64,000 bases of DNA from Betaproteobacteria bacterium (GCA_016708825.1 JADJEZ010000003.1:1-64000); one strand, 5' to 3'; shown: positions 13,835 to 21,430, numbered from the stretch's first letter. Notes: a model not told the origin generated them from the letters alone. Numbers and translations: made by a program.

Positions 13835-14578
13835 ATGCTCGACTTTCAACGCGCGCCTCAATCCTATGCCCGCCTGGGTGGCGTGGCGTACTTGGTCATC
13901 ATCGCGTTGGGCCTGTTTGGGGAGACCTATGTTCGTGGCAGCCTCGTCGTCCCAGGTGATGGAATCGCCACGGCCGCCCGAATCGCAGAGTCGCCTGGTT
14001 TGTGGCGACTTGGCATTGCGGGTGATCTGCTGATGCACCTTCTCGACGTGCCCCTTATCGTCCTGTTCTACTTGCTGCTGAGGCCCGTTAGCCACCTGCT
14101 CGCCCTTGTCTCCAGCGCCTTCAACGTGGTTCAAACCTCGGTGCTCGCTGCGAACAAGCTGACCCTGATCGCACTTCTCCAGCTGGCTAGCGAGGCCGTG
14201 GTGAACGCCGATCTTCCGTCGTCAGTGTTGGGCTCTCTAATGTCGCTGTCGGCAAGCTTGCACGGTTACGGCTTTGGCATGGGTTTGCTCTTCTTTGGCC
14301 TGACCTGCATCATCCGTGGGCACCTCATGCGCCGGTCGGGCTACTTCCCGCCACTTCTGGGCACACTGCTTGTCGTTGCGGGCGCAAGCTACGTGGTTAA
14401 CAGCGCCGCGCTGTTCACAGCACCTGAAGTGGCATCTGCCCTGTTTCCCTGGGTTCTTGTCCCGGCATTCGTAGGTGAACTCGCCCTGGCCTTGTGGCTT
14501 ACGGTCCGAGGCATAAACGTAGCAGCCTGGGAGAACCAAGCTGGGCTCAAGTTCCCGCATGCCAACAGTGCCGCCTAA
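13835..14578 (+). CDS. DUF4386-like membrane protein
   Basis: 247 residues with about six membrane helices. The opening RAPQSYARLGGVAYLVIIAL and the following GLFGETYVRGSLVVPGD match DUF4386 proteins (unknown function). Other helices include LMHLLDVPLIVLFYLLLRPV and LGTLLVVAGASYVVNSAALF. ATG 13835 is chosen because longer forms would start inside attC 22. The stop lies in attC 23. Confidence 0.8.
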   Translation: MLDFQRAPQSYARLGGVAYLVIIALGLFGETYVRGSLVVPGDGIATAARIAESPGLWRLGIAGDLLMHLLDVPLIVLFYLLLRPVSHLLALVSSAFNVVQTSVLAANKLTLIALLQLASEAVVNADLPSSVLGSLMSLSASLHGYGFGMGLLFFGLTCIIRGHLMRRSGYFPPLLGTLLVVAGASYVVNSAALFTAPEVASALFPWVLVPAFVGELALALWLTVRGINVAAWENQAGLKFPHANSAA

Positions 14579-14608
14579 CCTTTCGTCTGCTCAGCTCCAA
14601 CGTTAGGC
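14573..14608 (+). other. attC site 23, only 36 bp
   Basis: Boxes GCCTAAC and GTTAGGC are intact and in the right orientation, but only 22 bp separate them (CTTTCGTCTGCTCAGCTCCAAC region). Known attC sites are longer; this is a deleted or minimal form. Confidence 0.75.
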
Positions 14609-14657
14609 GTCACAAAAGTCCCATCCCGTTGCCCCGCCCTTGTCGGAGTCCAGCGAC

Positions 14658-15098
14658 ATGAATGACGTCAGCACCCTGCGGCTCTATCTGCTGAGGGCCA
14701 TGTATTTGCTCATCGCGGCAGGCCTCGCAACAACCGTCTGGCCGCAAATCGTCTCACCACCGGACTTGGTGGCGGGGCCCAGGTCGGTCATTCGAGCCCT
14801 CCTGGGCGCACTGGCCGTCATGTCCCTGCTTGGGCTGCGGTATCCGCTACAGATGCTTCCGCTCCTTCTATTCGAACTGCTCTGGAAGGTCATCTGGGTT
14901 GCCGCATCGGCCGTGCCCATGTGGCTCGGGCCAGGGCTGGACGCGTACGCCTCCGAGACACTTTTTGCCTGCCTCATGGGAGTAGTTCTCGTCCCAATCG
15001 TTATCCCATGGGGTTTCGTAGTCGAATGCTATGTCAGGTCGCCGGGCGGGCCCTGGAGCAGTCGCACCAAGGCGCAGTCCCATGAAAGTGCCGCCTAA
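14658..15098 (+). CDS. Cassette-encoded inner-membrane protein, unknown function
   Basis: 146 residues, four predicted membrane helices: LYLLRAMYLLIAAGLATTVW, ALLGALAVMSLLGLRYPL, LPLLLFELLWKVIWVAASA and LFACLMGVVLVPIVIPWGFV. The C-terminal tail is hydrophilic and basic. The ATG 14658 lies about 50 bp after the cassette boundary. No family recognised. Confidence 0.7.
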   Translation: MNDVSTLRLYLLRAMYLLIAAGLATTVWPQIVSPPDLVAGPRSVIRALLGALAVMSLLGLRYPLQMLPLLLFELLWKVIWVAASAVPMWLGPGLDAYASETLFACLMGVVLVPIVIPWGFVVECYVRSPGGPWSSRTKAQSHESAA

Positions 15099-15164
15099 CC
15101 CTCCCATAGAGCGGACTTGCTCCGGCCTGCGGCCTCCGCGAGCCGCTCATGTCAATCGTTTGCT
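15093..15164 (+). other. attC site 24 (72 bp)
   Basis: Left box GCCTAAC; right box GTTTGCT, one base off GTTRRRY. Internal palindrome GCTCCGGCCTGCGGCC. Confidence 0.72.
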
Positions 15165-15183
15165 GTCTTCAGGAGCCAAACAG

Positions 15184-15810
15184 ATGCTCGAGGTCTCATG
15201 GTTGCTATTCATCGTGGCTTCGCTGGTGCTGATCGTCACGCCGGGGCAAGACATGGTGCTGGTCATGTCACGCTCCATTGCTCAAGGTGCATCTGCCGGA
15301 GTTGCAACCGCGGCCGGCGTCAGCGTCGGGCTTGTCGGACACACCGCTCTCGCAACGCTCGGGCTTGGGGCTGTTCTGCGCGCATCCGAGTGGTTGTTCG
15401 TCGCGCTCAAGCTCGTCGGGGCAGCCTACCTTGTGTACCTGGGCATTGCCTTGCTTCGTACCAAGACTACGGCTTTGGTCGTGCAGGCTTCGTCGAAGCG
15501 CTCGTTCGCTCGCCTCTTCGCTGACGGAGCGTTGTCCAACGTCTCCAATCCAAAGATCGCAATCTTCTATTTCGCGTTCCTGCCACAGTTTGTGCTGCCT
15601 GGCGCCGCGCATCCAACGCTGTCCGTCTTCGTGCTTGGTCTTTCGTTTGCCGGGCTCACCTTCCTCGTCAAAGGTCCGGTGGGGTACTCTGCTGGCCTGT
15701 TGTCGGGCTGGCTGCGCTCGCGTCCCAGTGCGCTCACGTGGCTCTATCGGTCCAGTGGCGCAATTCTTATCGGCCTGGGGCTCAGGCTGGTTTTCGAGCG
15801 TCGAGCGTGA
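15184..15810 (+). CDS. LysE/RhtB-family exporter
   Basis: 208 residues, six membrane helices, inner membrane. LysE-family exporters push amino acids and derivatives out of the cell. The hallmark is the N-terminal VLIVTPGQDMVLVMSRSIAQ followed by AGVATAAGVSVGLVGHTALA; later LVGAAYLVYLGIALLR and LSNVSNPKIAIFYFAFLPQF are family-specific. The substrate cannot be told. GGAG at 15172-15175 is the ribosome binding site for ATG 15184. Confidence 0.92.
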   Translation: MLEVSWLLFIVASLVLIVTPGQDMVLVMSRSIAQGASAGVATAAGVSVGLVGHTALATLGLGAVLRASEWLFVALKLVGAAYLVYLGIALLRTKTTALVVQASSKRSFARLFADGALSNVSNPKIAIFYFAFLPQFVLPGAAHPTLSVFVLGLSFAGLTFLVKGPVGYSAGLLSGWLRSRPSALTWLYRSSGAILIGLGLRLVFERRA

Positions 15811-15814
15811 GTAC

Positions 15815-15874
15815 GGCTAACCACGCGGTCAACCGGACTTGCCTCCGGCAAGCCGGTTACCCCGGACGTTTGGC
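15815..15874 (+). other. attC site 25 (60 bp)
   Basis: Boxes GGCTAAC and GTTTGGC, inner CTTGCCTCCGGCAAG hairpin. Right box deviates at one position. Confidence 0.78.
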
Positions 15875-15898
15875 GGCACAACAAACATCAGGATAACC

Positions 15899-16291
15899 AT
15901 GCAGCCACTACTCGCTACTGCCGCTGTTCTCGCAATTGCCACCGGCGTTGTGCACTCGCTGCTGGGGGAGAGGCTCATCTTTCGGCACCTGCGCCAGTCC
16001 TCGCTTGTTCCTTCCCTGCCGGCCCCGCCGTTGCAGGGGCGCAGTGTGCGGATCCTGTGGGCCACTTGGCATCTCGCGTCGGTGTTTGGTTGGGCCCTGG
16101 CCGGATTACTGTGGCAACTGGCGAAAAATCCGGGAACTGCTTTGTCGGCAATTTCCGTGCTGGGCACCGTTGCGGCTGGTTTCCTGGCAGGCGCACTGTT
16201 CGTACTCGTCGGTACTCGTGGTCGCCATCCCGGCTGGGTTGCCCTTGGCGCCGTGGGCATTTTGTCGTGGGCGGCTATAGGTGCCGCCTAA
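15899..16291 (+). CDS. Cassette-encoded inner-membrane protein, unknown function
   Basis: 130 residues with three to four hydrophobic helices: LLATAAVLAIATGVVHSLLG at the N-terminus, ILWATWHLASVFGWALAGLL, LGTVAAGFLAGALFVLVG and VALGAVGILSWAAIGAA at the C-terminus. The HSLLGERLIF and TWHLAS histidines are conserved-looking and lie in membrane segments. Family not recognised; single-gene cassette. Confidence 0.7.
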   Translation: MQPLLATAAVLAIATGVVHSLLGERLIFRHLRQSSLVPSLPAPPLQGRSVRILWATWHLASVFGWALAGLLWQLAKNPGTALSAISVLGTVAAGFLAGALFVLVGTRGRHPGWVALGAVGILSWAAIGAA

Positions 16292-16345
16292 CAATTCATT
16301 CAAGCCGACGCCGCTTCGCGGCGCGGCTTAATTCAGGCGTTAGGC
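16286..16345 (+). other. attC site 26 (60 bp, classic type)
   Basis: Boxes GCCTAAC and GTTAGGC, with GCCGACGCCGCTTCGCGGCG centre. It resembles the classic 60-bp attC layout. Confidence 0.88.
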
Positions 16346-16373
16346 CCAGCGCAGGCCGCCACACGGAGAACTC

Positions 16374-16748
16374 ATGTTCGACCACGTCAAGTTCGGGGTG
16401 AGCGACTATTCAGCGAGCAGAGCGTTATTCCTCAAGGCACTCGAGCCGCTCGGCGTCACCATGGCGACGGACTGGCCGCCGTCCGGTGTCGAGTTGAGCC
16501 AACCCCATGGCAAGGTTTCGCTATGCCTGTACCAAACCGAGGAGAAGCCGGCGCCTCTTCACTTGGCGTTTTCGGCCGAAAATCGCCAGCAGGTCGACGC
16601 TTTCTATCGCGCGGCCCTCGAGGCAGGTGGCAAGGACAATGGCCCACCGGGTCTGCGCCCGAACTATCACGCGAACTATTATGCAGCTTTCGTCATTGGT
16701 CCAGACGGGCACAACATCGAAGCGGTTTGCCACGAACCCGAGGCCTGA
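16374..16748 (+). CDS. VOC-superfamily (glyoxalase-like) protein
   Basis: 124 residues. FDHVKFGVSDYSASRALFLK opens the first module, with the metal-ligand His in DHVKF. The second half has LHLAFSAENRQQVDAFYRAA and ends with YYAAFVIGPDGHNIEAVCH, where the Glu of IEAVCH is the second ligand. Typical of cytoplasmic glyoxalase/bleomycin-resistance-like proteins of unknown substrate. Its stop lies in a degenerate attC. Confidence 0.87.
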   Translation: MFDHVKFGVSDYSASRALFLKALEPLGVTMATDWPPSGVELSQPHGKVSLCLYQTEEKPAPLHLAFSAENRQQVDAFYRAALEAGGKDNGPPGLRPNYHANYYAAFVIGPDGHNIEAVCHEPEA

Positions 16749-16820
16749 GCAGTCGGTCAAGCGCACAACCAAAAGCAGGCTTCGCCCACTGTCGGTCGCC
16801 ACTTGCCTCCAACGTAATGC
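16743..16820 (+). other. attC site 27, degenerate
   Basis: Resembles attC 21 (AAAAGCAGGCTTCGCC, GGTCGCC) but its boxes have changed to GCCTGAG and GTAATGC. Probably inactive. Confidence 0.65.
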
Positions 16821-16892
16821 GCCAGACCAGCGACGGGCCAATAGGAGGATTTTGTAGGAAGCAATTCTCATGATGCCTCGCGATCAAACGTT

Positions 16893-17305
16893 GTGACCGC
16901 GCCGACTCGGAGACGTGGCGCTCCGTCACTGTGGAATCCGAACGCAGCTGGCCTGTGGAGCATATTGTTGACTCCAACGTTCGGTTCTTACCTGCTATGG
17001 AAGAACTGGGTGGAAATAGGTGACGCGCAGAAAATGCGATCAGCGAAGATGTGGTTGATCGCAAGCGCCGCCATGATTCCGCCAACGACAATGACTGCAT
17101 TGCTCGGTCTTGTTTACCTGATTGCCTGGCACCTCGTATTCCAGAAGAAGCAAGCTCGGTATGTGCAATCCCATTGGGGGGGAATTACATACGCAAAAGG
17201 TGGGCAAAGCCGCTGCCTATTGGGTTTTCGGTATTCTTCGCGATAGTTATCGCGTTTGGTGCCATGGTCGCGTTTGTGTATTCTGGCAAGTCCTTGCGGT
17301 ACTAG
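16893..17305 (+). pseudogene. Cassette membrane protein, frameshifted at a G run
   Basis: Two frames join into one protein of about 137 residues. Starting at GTG 16893, the first reads WNPNAAGLWSILLTPTFGSY and SAAMIPPTTMTALLGLVYLIAWHLVF; after the run of seven G at 17176-17182 the sensible frame shifts and reads NYIRKRWAKPLPIGFSVFFA with a final helix (IVIAFGAMVAFVYSG) to a stop at 17305. One more G restores the frame. The NPNAAxxWS opening is familiar from hypothetical membrane proteins. Probably a homopolymer error. Confidence 0.65.
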
Positions 17306-17393
17306 GGACGAGCGTTCGCTCGATGGCATCCGCAGATGCAGCGTACTGTCAAAAGTGGTAGTGGTTATGGTTGTGTTTTCCGGAAAATCTGCT

Positions 17394-17457
17394 GCATAAC
17401 CATTCGCTGCAGACGCGACAGCCCTGACGGGCCGCGGCCTGGGCTCAATCGTTAGGC
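17394..17457 (+). other. attC site 28 (64 bp)
   Basis: Boxes GCATAAC and GTTAGGC; inner palindrome GCCCTGACGGGC. Confidence 0.8.
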
Positions 17458-17462
17458 GTCAC

Positions 17463-17819
17463 ATGAGCGCTTTCGAAATCGCAAAGATCACGCCCATGGT
17501 GCGGGAGGTGTTCGAATCGGCTGGCGATGCCTGGTGCGCCACCTTTGAGGTTGCAGGGACGCAGGGCGCCTGGGCCCAGGTGATGAAGGGTACGCTCAAT
17601 GTTTCATGCCCTCTGTCCACGCTCCCCGATTTGCGTGAGCTGCTGGGCACGCTCCCCAAGTCGGGGGTGGAATCATGGGAGCCGAACACGTCCGTGATAG
17701 TCACATTCGCAAGCGCGCCGCCGCAGGCAGTTGCGACGGCCGTCGATTGGCTCTTCGCAAAGTTCTACGGCCTCGGCGAGTATTCAGTCAGTTGCCGGCT
17801 CGAGAATCTGGATGGATGA
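17463..17819 (+). CDS. Cassette-encoded soluble protein, unknown function
   Basis: 118 residues, no signal peptide. The first half alternates strands and a Trp-rich turn (DAWCATFEVAGTQGAWAQVM), and the second half is helical (AVATAVDWLFAKFYGLGEY). ATG 17463 lies directly after the crossover box GTTAGGC. No recognisable motif; I cannot assign a function. Confidence 0.65.
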   Translation: MSAFEIAKITPMVREVFESAGDAWCATFEVAGTQGAWAQVMKGTLNVSCPLSTLPDLRELLGTLPKSGVESWEPNTSVIVTFASAPPQAVATAVDWLFAKFYGLGEYSVSCRLENLDG

Positions 17820-17822
17820 AAC

Positions 17823-17918
17823 ACCTGACAACGCGTTCGAGCTGTCCGTGAACAGGCGTGGGCCACGGCTCGCGCGGCAATGCTGGCGGTGGCCGATCGC
17901 TCAACGCGATCGTTGGCC
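17823..17918 (+). other. attC site 29 (96-bp family, mutated)
   Basis: Left box ACCTGAC (A to G in the core), right box GTTGGCC. Arms otherwise match the common family. Confidence 0.78.
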
Positions 17919-18215
17919 ATGCTCGTTGTGATCGATGGCCCGGTGTTTCACGGCGACTCAGACGAGTCGCACTTTTTCGAATGGCTCGCGGAACTGCCGT
18001 CATTCGAGAAGGTTGTTGGCGTCGGAACGCAACTCGAGGTGTCGCTTCGTGAGCCGGTGGACGACGCAACCGCGTTGGGCCTGCTCGCCCTTTGCGATCG
18101 GTGGCGCATTGACATGTCTCCCCTCCGTGCCATTCGATCCAAGGGGAACGAGGCTTGGTTTGCCTCCCCGCAGAGGTGGTTCTACAACCAGCTATGGAAC
18201 AAGCGTCATGACTAG
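17919..18215 (+). CDS. Cassette-encoded soluble protein, unknown function
   Basis: 98 residues. FHGDSDESHFFEWLAELPSF, then LGLLALCDRWRIDMSPLRAI, then WFASPQRWFYNQLW. The ATG follows the crossover box by one base, so it has almost no leader and depends on upstream transcription. The aromatic C-terminus suggests a packed small domain. Similar short hypothetical proteins occur in many proteobacteria, without function. Confidence 0.65.
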   Translation: MLVVIDGPVFHGDSDESHFFEWLAELPSFEKVVGVGTQLEVSLREPVDDATALGLLALCDRWRIDMSPLRAIRSKGNEAWFASPQRWFYNQLWNKRHD

Positions 18216-18305
18216 CAACGCGTACGAGCTGGCCGTGGGTCCGTGTGGATCGCGTCTCGCGCGGCAATACGGTCGGTGTGTGGCCGCTCAACCGGATCGT
18301 TAGAC
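18210..18305 (+). other. attC site 30 (96-bp family, mutated)
   Basis: Left box GACTAGC instead of RYYYAAC; right box GTTAGAC. Central part intact. Confidence 0.78.
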
Positions 18306-18317
18306 CGCTTGGCGAAC

Positions 18318-18800
18318 ATGGAGCCATTGCCGAAAGCTGACGAGCTCGCCCGGAAACTGCGGAGTCACGGCATCGAGCTGCCCGCAGGCGTCACTCGCGT
18401 GGGGGCGTTCGGTGACTCGGCCGCGCTCTCGGAGGAACTGCTGGCCCTGATTCGCAGCGGCCGCAAGCGCGGCGGAGCGTCGCTTCTTTGGGCACACGAG
18501 GCCGATCTCGAGTCGGTTCCGAGCGTCGGAGAAATTGAAATCGTTGTGGACCACCGCAATGCGCCAAGCCTCATTACGCGAATCCCCGAAGTCGAGGTCG
18601 TGCCCTTCAATCAGGTCAGTGCCAGGTTTGCCGCTCGAGAAGGCGAGGGTGACTCCTCGCTGGAATTCTGGCGAGGCGCACATTGGGCGTTCTTCTCTCG
18701 TGAATGCCGACGCATCGGTCGCACGCCCAGCGAGGTCATGCCGGTGGTATGCAGCTCATTCGAGGTGCTGAATGTCGTGCCAGAATCCCAAGCGACGTGA
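18318..18800 (+). CDS. ASCH-domain protein
   Basis: 160 residues. The ASCH (PUA-like beta barrel) pattern is clear: VGAFGDSAALSEELLALIRS, then RKRGGASLLWAHEADLE with the basic K-R pair, VGEIEIVVDHRNAPSLITRI, FNQVSARFAAREGEGDSSLE and FFSRECRRIGRTPSEVMPVV. ASCH proteins probably bind RNA, and some hydrolyse N4-acetylcytidine; the role here is unknown. The 3' end runs into the altered left half of the next attC. Confidence 0.85.
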   Translation: MEPLPKADELARKLRSHGIELPAGVTRVGAFGDSAALSEELLALIRSGRKRGGASLLWAHEADLESVPSVGEIEIVVDHRNAPSLITRIPEVEVVPFNQVSARFAAREGEGDSSLEFWRGAHWAFFSRECRRIGRTPSEVMPVVCSSFEVLNVVPESQAT

Positions 18801-18867
18801 AAGAGCGTGGGCCGCGCCTCGCGCGGCAAAGCGGTCGGTGTGCGGCCGCTCAGCTAGATCGTTGACG
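18772..18867 (+). other. attC site 31, left half lost
   Basis: From 18807 onward it matches the 96-bp family (GTGGGCCGCG to GCTAGATC) and ends GTTGACG, but the first 35 bp show no left box and are the end of the ASCH gene. Spacing still implies a 96-bp ancestor. Confidence 0.65.
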
Positions 18868-18899
18868 CACGAGGCATAAGCCTCGAAGGGCAAGACACC

Positions 18900-19090
18900 A
18901 TGCAACGGACAGCCCGATGCGCTTGTGGAGCCGCTTCCATCTCGGTCCAGGGTGAGCCCGTGCAGTACATCGTGTGTCACTGCACGAACTGCAAACGCCG
19001 TACTGGGAGTGCCTTTGGAATCTCGGCCTGCTTTCAAGGAGCAGACGTCACAGGCAAGTCAGGCGCAATGCACGCCTGCGCATTCCACCA
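18900..19090 (+). pseudogene. GFA-family gene fragment
   Basis: The first 63 residues are a good glutathione-dependent formaldehyde-activating enzyme-like (Mss4 fold) start: CACGAASISVQGEPVQYIVC with CHCTNCKRRTGSAFGISACF, including the CxCG and CHCxxC zinc ligands. After FQGADVTGKSG the similarity stops and the second zinc pair (CxxCG) is missing. The frame runs on into a degenerate attC, so this is a 3'-truncated relic. A complete paralogue lies at 21911. Confidence 0.7.
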
Positions 19091-19132
19091 TGACGCGTGG
19101 AACGGCGATCAGGTGCAATGCATGAAACCAAC

Positions 19133-19197
19133 GCCTGACCATTCGATGGAGCCGACATGCCACGGCAAGCCGGGGACTGTGGCTGACCTCGGACGCT
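19133..19197 (+). other. attC site 32, degenerate
   Basis: Left box GCCTGAC; ATTCGATGGAGCCGACATGCC and GGCAAGCCG resemble the 60-bp type. No proper right box. Confidence 0.5.
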
Positions 19198-19210
19198 GGC
19201 TGTCGTTCGA

Positions 19211-19666
19211 ATGAGCGCCGTCGAGTTCCGCGAGATCGCTGCCGCCGATGTGCCGGCGCTCTTCCACGTTCGCACGAGAACGCGGGAGAACACGATGACG
19301 CTCGGGGAACTGCAGCGGCTTGGCATCACCCCGCGGAGCGTCACGGAAAGTCTCGGCAAGTCCACCAAGGGCTGGTTGTGCGAGGACTCCGACCGGGTCA
19401 TCGCGTTTGCCATGGCCGATTGCGCGACGGGAGAATTCCTGGTCATCGCGGTACTTCCAGAGTCCGAGGGAAAGGGTGTCGGCGGCAGGCTCATGGCCCT
19501 GGCGGAGGAATGGCTCACGGTATCGGGCTGCACGCGAGCGTGGCTCACCACGGATCTCGATACCACGCTTCGCGCTTACGGCTTCTACCGCAAGCGTGGC
19601 TGGGCCGACTGGAAGATCGAACGAGGCCTGCGGTGGATGGAACTCAGCCTTCCCCATGACCGCTAA
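19211..19666 (+). CDS. GNAT-family N-acetyltransferase
   Basis: 151 residues. EFLVIAVLPESEGKGVGGRL is the acetyl-CoA-binding motif; TTLRAYGFYRKRGWADW is motif B. The RTRTRENTMTLGELQRLGIT block is shared with the GNAT at 7995, and the order of motifs is the same, so these are paralogous cassette genes. A degenerate attC lies on the left and none is visible on the right. Substrate unknown. Confidence 0.85.
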   Translation: MSAVEFREIAAADVPALFHVRTRTRENTMTLGELQRLGITPRSVTESLGKSTKGWLCEDSDRVIAFAMADCATGEFLVIAVLPESEGKGVGGRLMALAEEWLTVSGCTRAWLTTDLDTTLRAYGFYRKRGWADWKIERGLRWMELSLPHDR

Positions 19667-19716
19667 CGACATGTTCAAGCAGGCCCGGGGTACATCGAGG
19701 GCTGAGGCTGCTCGCA

Positions 19717-20370
19717 ATGTGTGCGGCCTGGCTCGCCATGCCATTGCCGTCGTCTGCGGCTTCGTTCCCTTGCGAGAAGGCCCGCACGGACATCGAGCGG
19801 GCGATCTGCCAGGACAAGGATTTGTCTGCCTTCGACGAGTACCTGGGACGCTACTACTCTGCCGCGCGCTTGAGGCTTCGACATGCGGCGCAGTGCCTGG
19901 CGTCGGACCAGAAGGCCTGGCTTCGTGAAGTGCGAGACACCTGCAAGGACGGGGCGTGCCTGAAGAGGGCGTATCTCCTGCGCTTGAGTGAACTCGATGG
20001 GCTTCAGCCGGGCGCAACCGCCTTGAAGGGAGTGCAGCTTCCCCGCACACCCACGCTCGTCGGGGTTCTGCCACCGGCTCAGGATCAGGTCGCGGCACCA
20101 CGGCGTCCGGGCCTCAAGCCCCTTTCCGTTCAAGGAAAGCTCGTAAACGAAGTCTCCACGGGTGACGGATACGTCGTGATCTCCAAGGATGGCCGAAGGC
20201 ATCTGGTGGTTTCGCTCATGTTTCTGGACGACTCGACCGCCGTGTTGGACTCTCTTGGCAGGGAAGTTGCAACCAACTACCTGATCCGAGGTCACGGCGA
20301 GACGGGCATGAGCGACCCGGAGGCCTTCTCGCAAAGCACATGCAGGTACATTTACAGAGTGCCGCAGTGA
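19717..20370 (+). CDS. LprI-like (DUF1311-type) secreted protein
   Basis: 217 residues. A signal peptide (AAWLAMPLPSSAAS) is followed by a lysozyme-inhibitor LprI-like domain: FPCEKARTDIERAICQDKDL, then FDEYLGRYYSAARLRL, QKAWLREVRDTCKDGACLKR with the paired cysteines. The second half (VVISKDGRRHLVVSLMFLDD) is a beta-rich extension without a name. Likely periplasmic. The N-terminal domain resembles proteins that protect against lysozyme, but that role is inferred only. Confidence 0.78.
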   Translation: MCAAWLAMPLPSSAASFPCEKARTDIERAICQDKDLSAFDEYLGRYYSAARLRLRHAAQCLASDQKAWLREVRDTCKDGACLKRAYLLRLSELDGLQPGATALKGVQLPRTPTLVGVLPPAQDQVAAPRRPGLKPLSVQGKLVNEVSTGDGYVVISKDGRRHLVVSLMFLDDSTAVLDSLGREVATNYLIRGHGETGMSDPEAFSQSTCRYIYRVPQ

Positions 20371-20371
20371 C

Positions 20372-20448
20372 GCCCGACTTTCCGCCGGGCGGACGTCCGG
20401 TGGCGGGCTTCGCCCAGTTGCGGCCGCCGCTCATTTCAATCCTTGGGC
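20372..20448 (+). other. attC site 33, degenerate
   Basis: Complementary outer boxes GCCCGAC and CTTGGGC, 77 bp apart, with an internal GCCGGGCGGACGTCCGG palindrome. Both boxes deviate from consensus. Confidence 0.5.
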
Positions 20449-20461
20449 ATAGGGGTTCGCC

Positions 20462-20905
20462 TTGACGACACGCATTTCCGTTCACGCACCGGCCCCACCG
20501 GACGCGGTGGCAACGGTTGACGCCGGGCTCGACGAACACAACGTCCGTGGCGCCGCGCTTCACGACGTTCGACCATTGCACGTCATCGCATCCGACGAGG
20601 ATGGAAGGGTCATCGGCGGAGCGATCGGAAGAACCTGGGGCAAGTGCTGCGAGTTGCAGCAGCTATGGGTCGCAACCGAGTGCCGCCGCCGGAGCGAGGG
20701 CAGGTTGCTCATGGAGGCGTTCGAGTGCGAGGCCGCAAGGAGAGGCTGCGAGCTGGTGTACCTCGAGACCTTCTCGTTCCAGGCGCCAGCGTTCTACGCC
20801 AGGCTCGGGTACGAGGAGGTGTTGCGAACGGCGGGTTTCCCCGGCGGGGTGGTGAAGAGCACCATGCACAAGCGCATTGTCACGGGAGACCGCACTGGTG
20901 CCTGA
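20462..20905 (+). CDS. GNAT-family N-acetyltransferase
   Basis: 147 residues from TTG 20462. CCELQQLWVATECRRRSEGR replaces the usual Q/RxxGxG by RRRSEGR, a slightly degenerate acetyl-CoA loop. ELVYLETFSFQAPAFYARLG is motif B with conserved aromatic residues. It belongs to the GNAT subgroup with N-terminal DAGLDEHNVRGAALHD. Substrate unknown. Confidence 0.82.
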   Translation: MTTRISVHAPAPPDAVATVDAGLDEHNVRGAALHDVRPLHVIASDEDGRVIGGAIGRTWGKCCELQQLWVATECRRRSEGRLLMEAFECEAARRGCELVYLETFSFQAPAFYARLGYEEVLRTAGFPGGVVKSTMHKRIVTGDRTGA

Positions 20906-21000
20906 CCCTTCGTCCAACCGGGCACGGAACGGCGCGCAGTCGCCTGGGTCCGTTTCATTCGGGCCCGGCGCCGCAGCTGCCCATCCTGCCGGTCGCCTCG
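20900..21000 (+). other. attC remnant 34
   Basis: GCCTGACCCTTCGTCCAAC and the following CCGTTTCATTCGGGCCC block match the plan of attC 16 (GCCTAACCCTTCGCTCAAG, CCATTTCATTCTGGCCC), but no right box remains. This is the last recombination-site trace in the window. Confidence 0.5.
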
Positions 21001-21014
21001 CGGGGTAGCCGACG

Positions 21015-21407
21015 ATGGACGCCCTTGCGGAGATTCGCACGCGGCTGCTGAAGTACCCGGCGCTTCGCGTGGAGGAAAGCGAGAATTCCATCACCGTCCT
21101 GCCACTGGATAGCGCAGGTTTCCCCGTTTCGATTCATGTTGCCGACGAGGAGGTCGTAGTAGCTTTCGCAGGGTGGCATGAACACTTCGAATCTGCCGAG
21201 GAGGCGCTCGATTGCTTCGCCTTTGGCCTGTCGCGGGAGTGCCGGCTGAAGGTCTTCACGCGCGGCGGTTTTGCATACCGCTGGACCGTCGAGTCCCTGG
21301 AGAATGGCAATTGGGCCGAAGACAGCACTACCGGACTGCTCTTCTTTCCGTTCTGGAGACGCCGGGAGGTGGTGTATTTTCAGAACCGGGTGATTCCGGC
21401 CGGCTGA
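21015..21407 (+). CDS. Conserved hypothetical protein
   Basis: 130 residues, cytoplasmic. FPVSIHVADEEVVVAFAGWH and EHFESAEEALDCFAFGLSRE, then CRLKVFTRGGFAYRWTVESL and TGLLFFPFWRRREVVYFQNR form a coherent conserved pattern I associate with widespread hypothetical proteins. No catalytic motif is visible. It is the last gene that follows an attC remnant. Confidence 0.7.
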   Translation: MDALAEIRTRLLKYPALRVEESENSITVLPLDSAGFPVSIHVADEEVVVAFAGWHEHFESAEEALDCFAFGLSRECRLKVFTRGGFAYRWTVESLENGNWAEDSTTGLLFFPFWRRREVVYFQNRVIPAG

Positions 21408-21430
21408 AAGGCGACCTTGGAGGCCAGGCG

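Noticed and set aside
1005..18867. CRISPR array
   Set aside because: The repeated 96-bp units are attC sites with imperfect palindromes and gene-sized, unrelated spacing, not short direct repeats with uniform spacers.
1..21000. Integron integrase gene or attI in the window
   Set aside because: No tyrosine recombinase frame is found on either strand; orientation of attC sites places it left of base 1.
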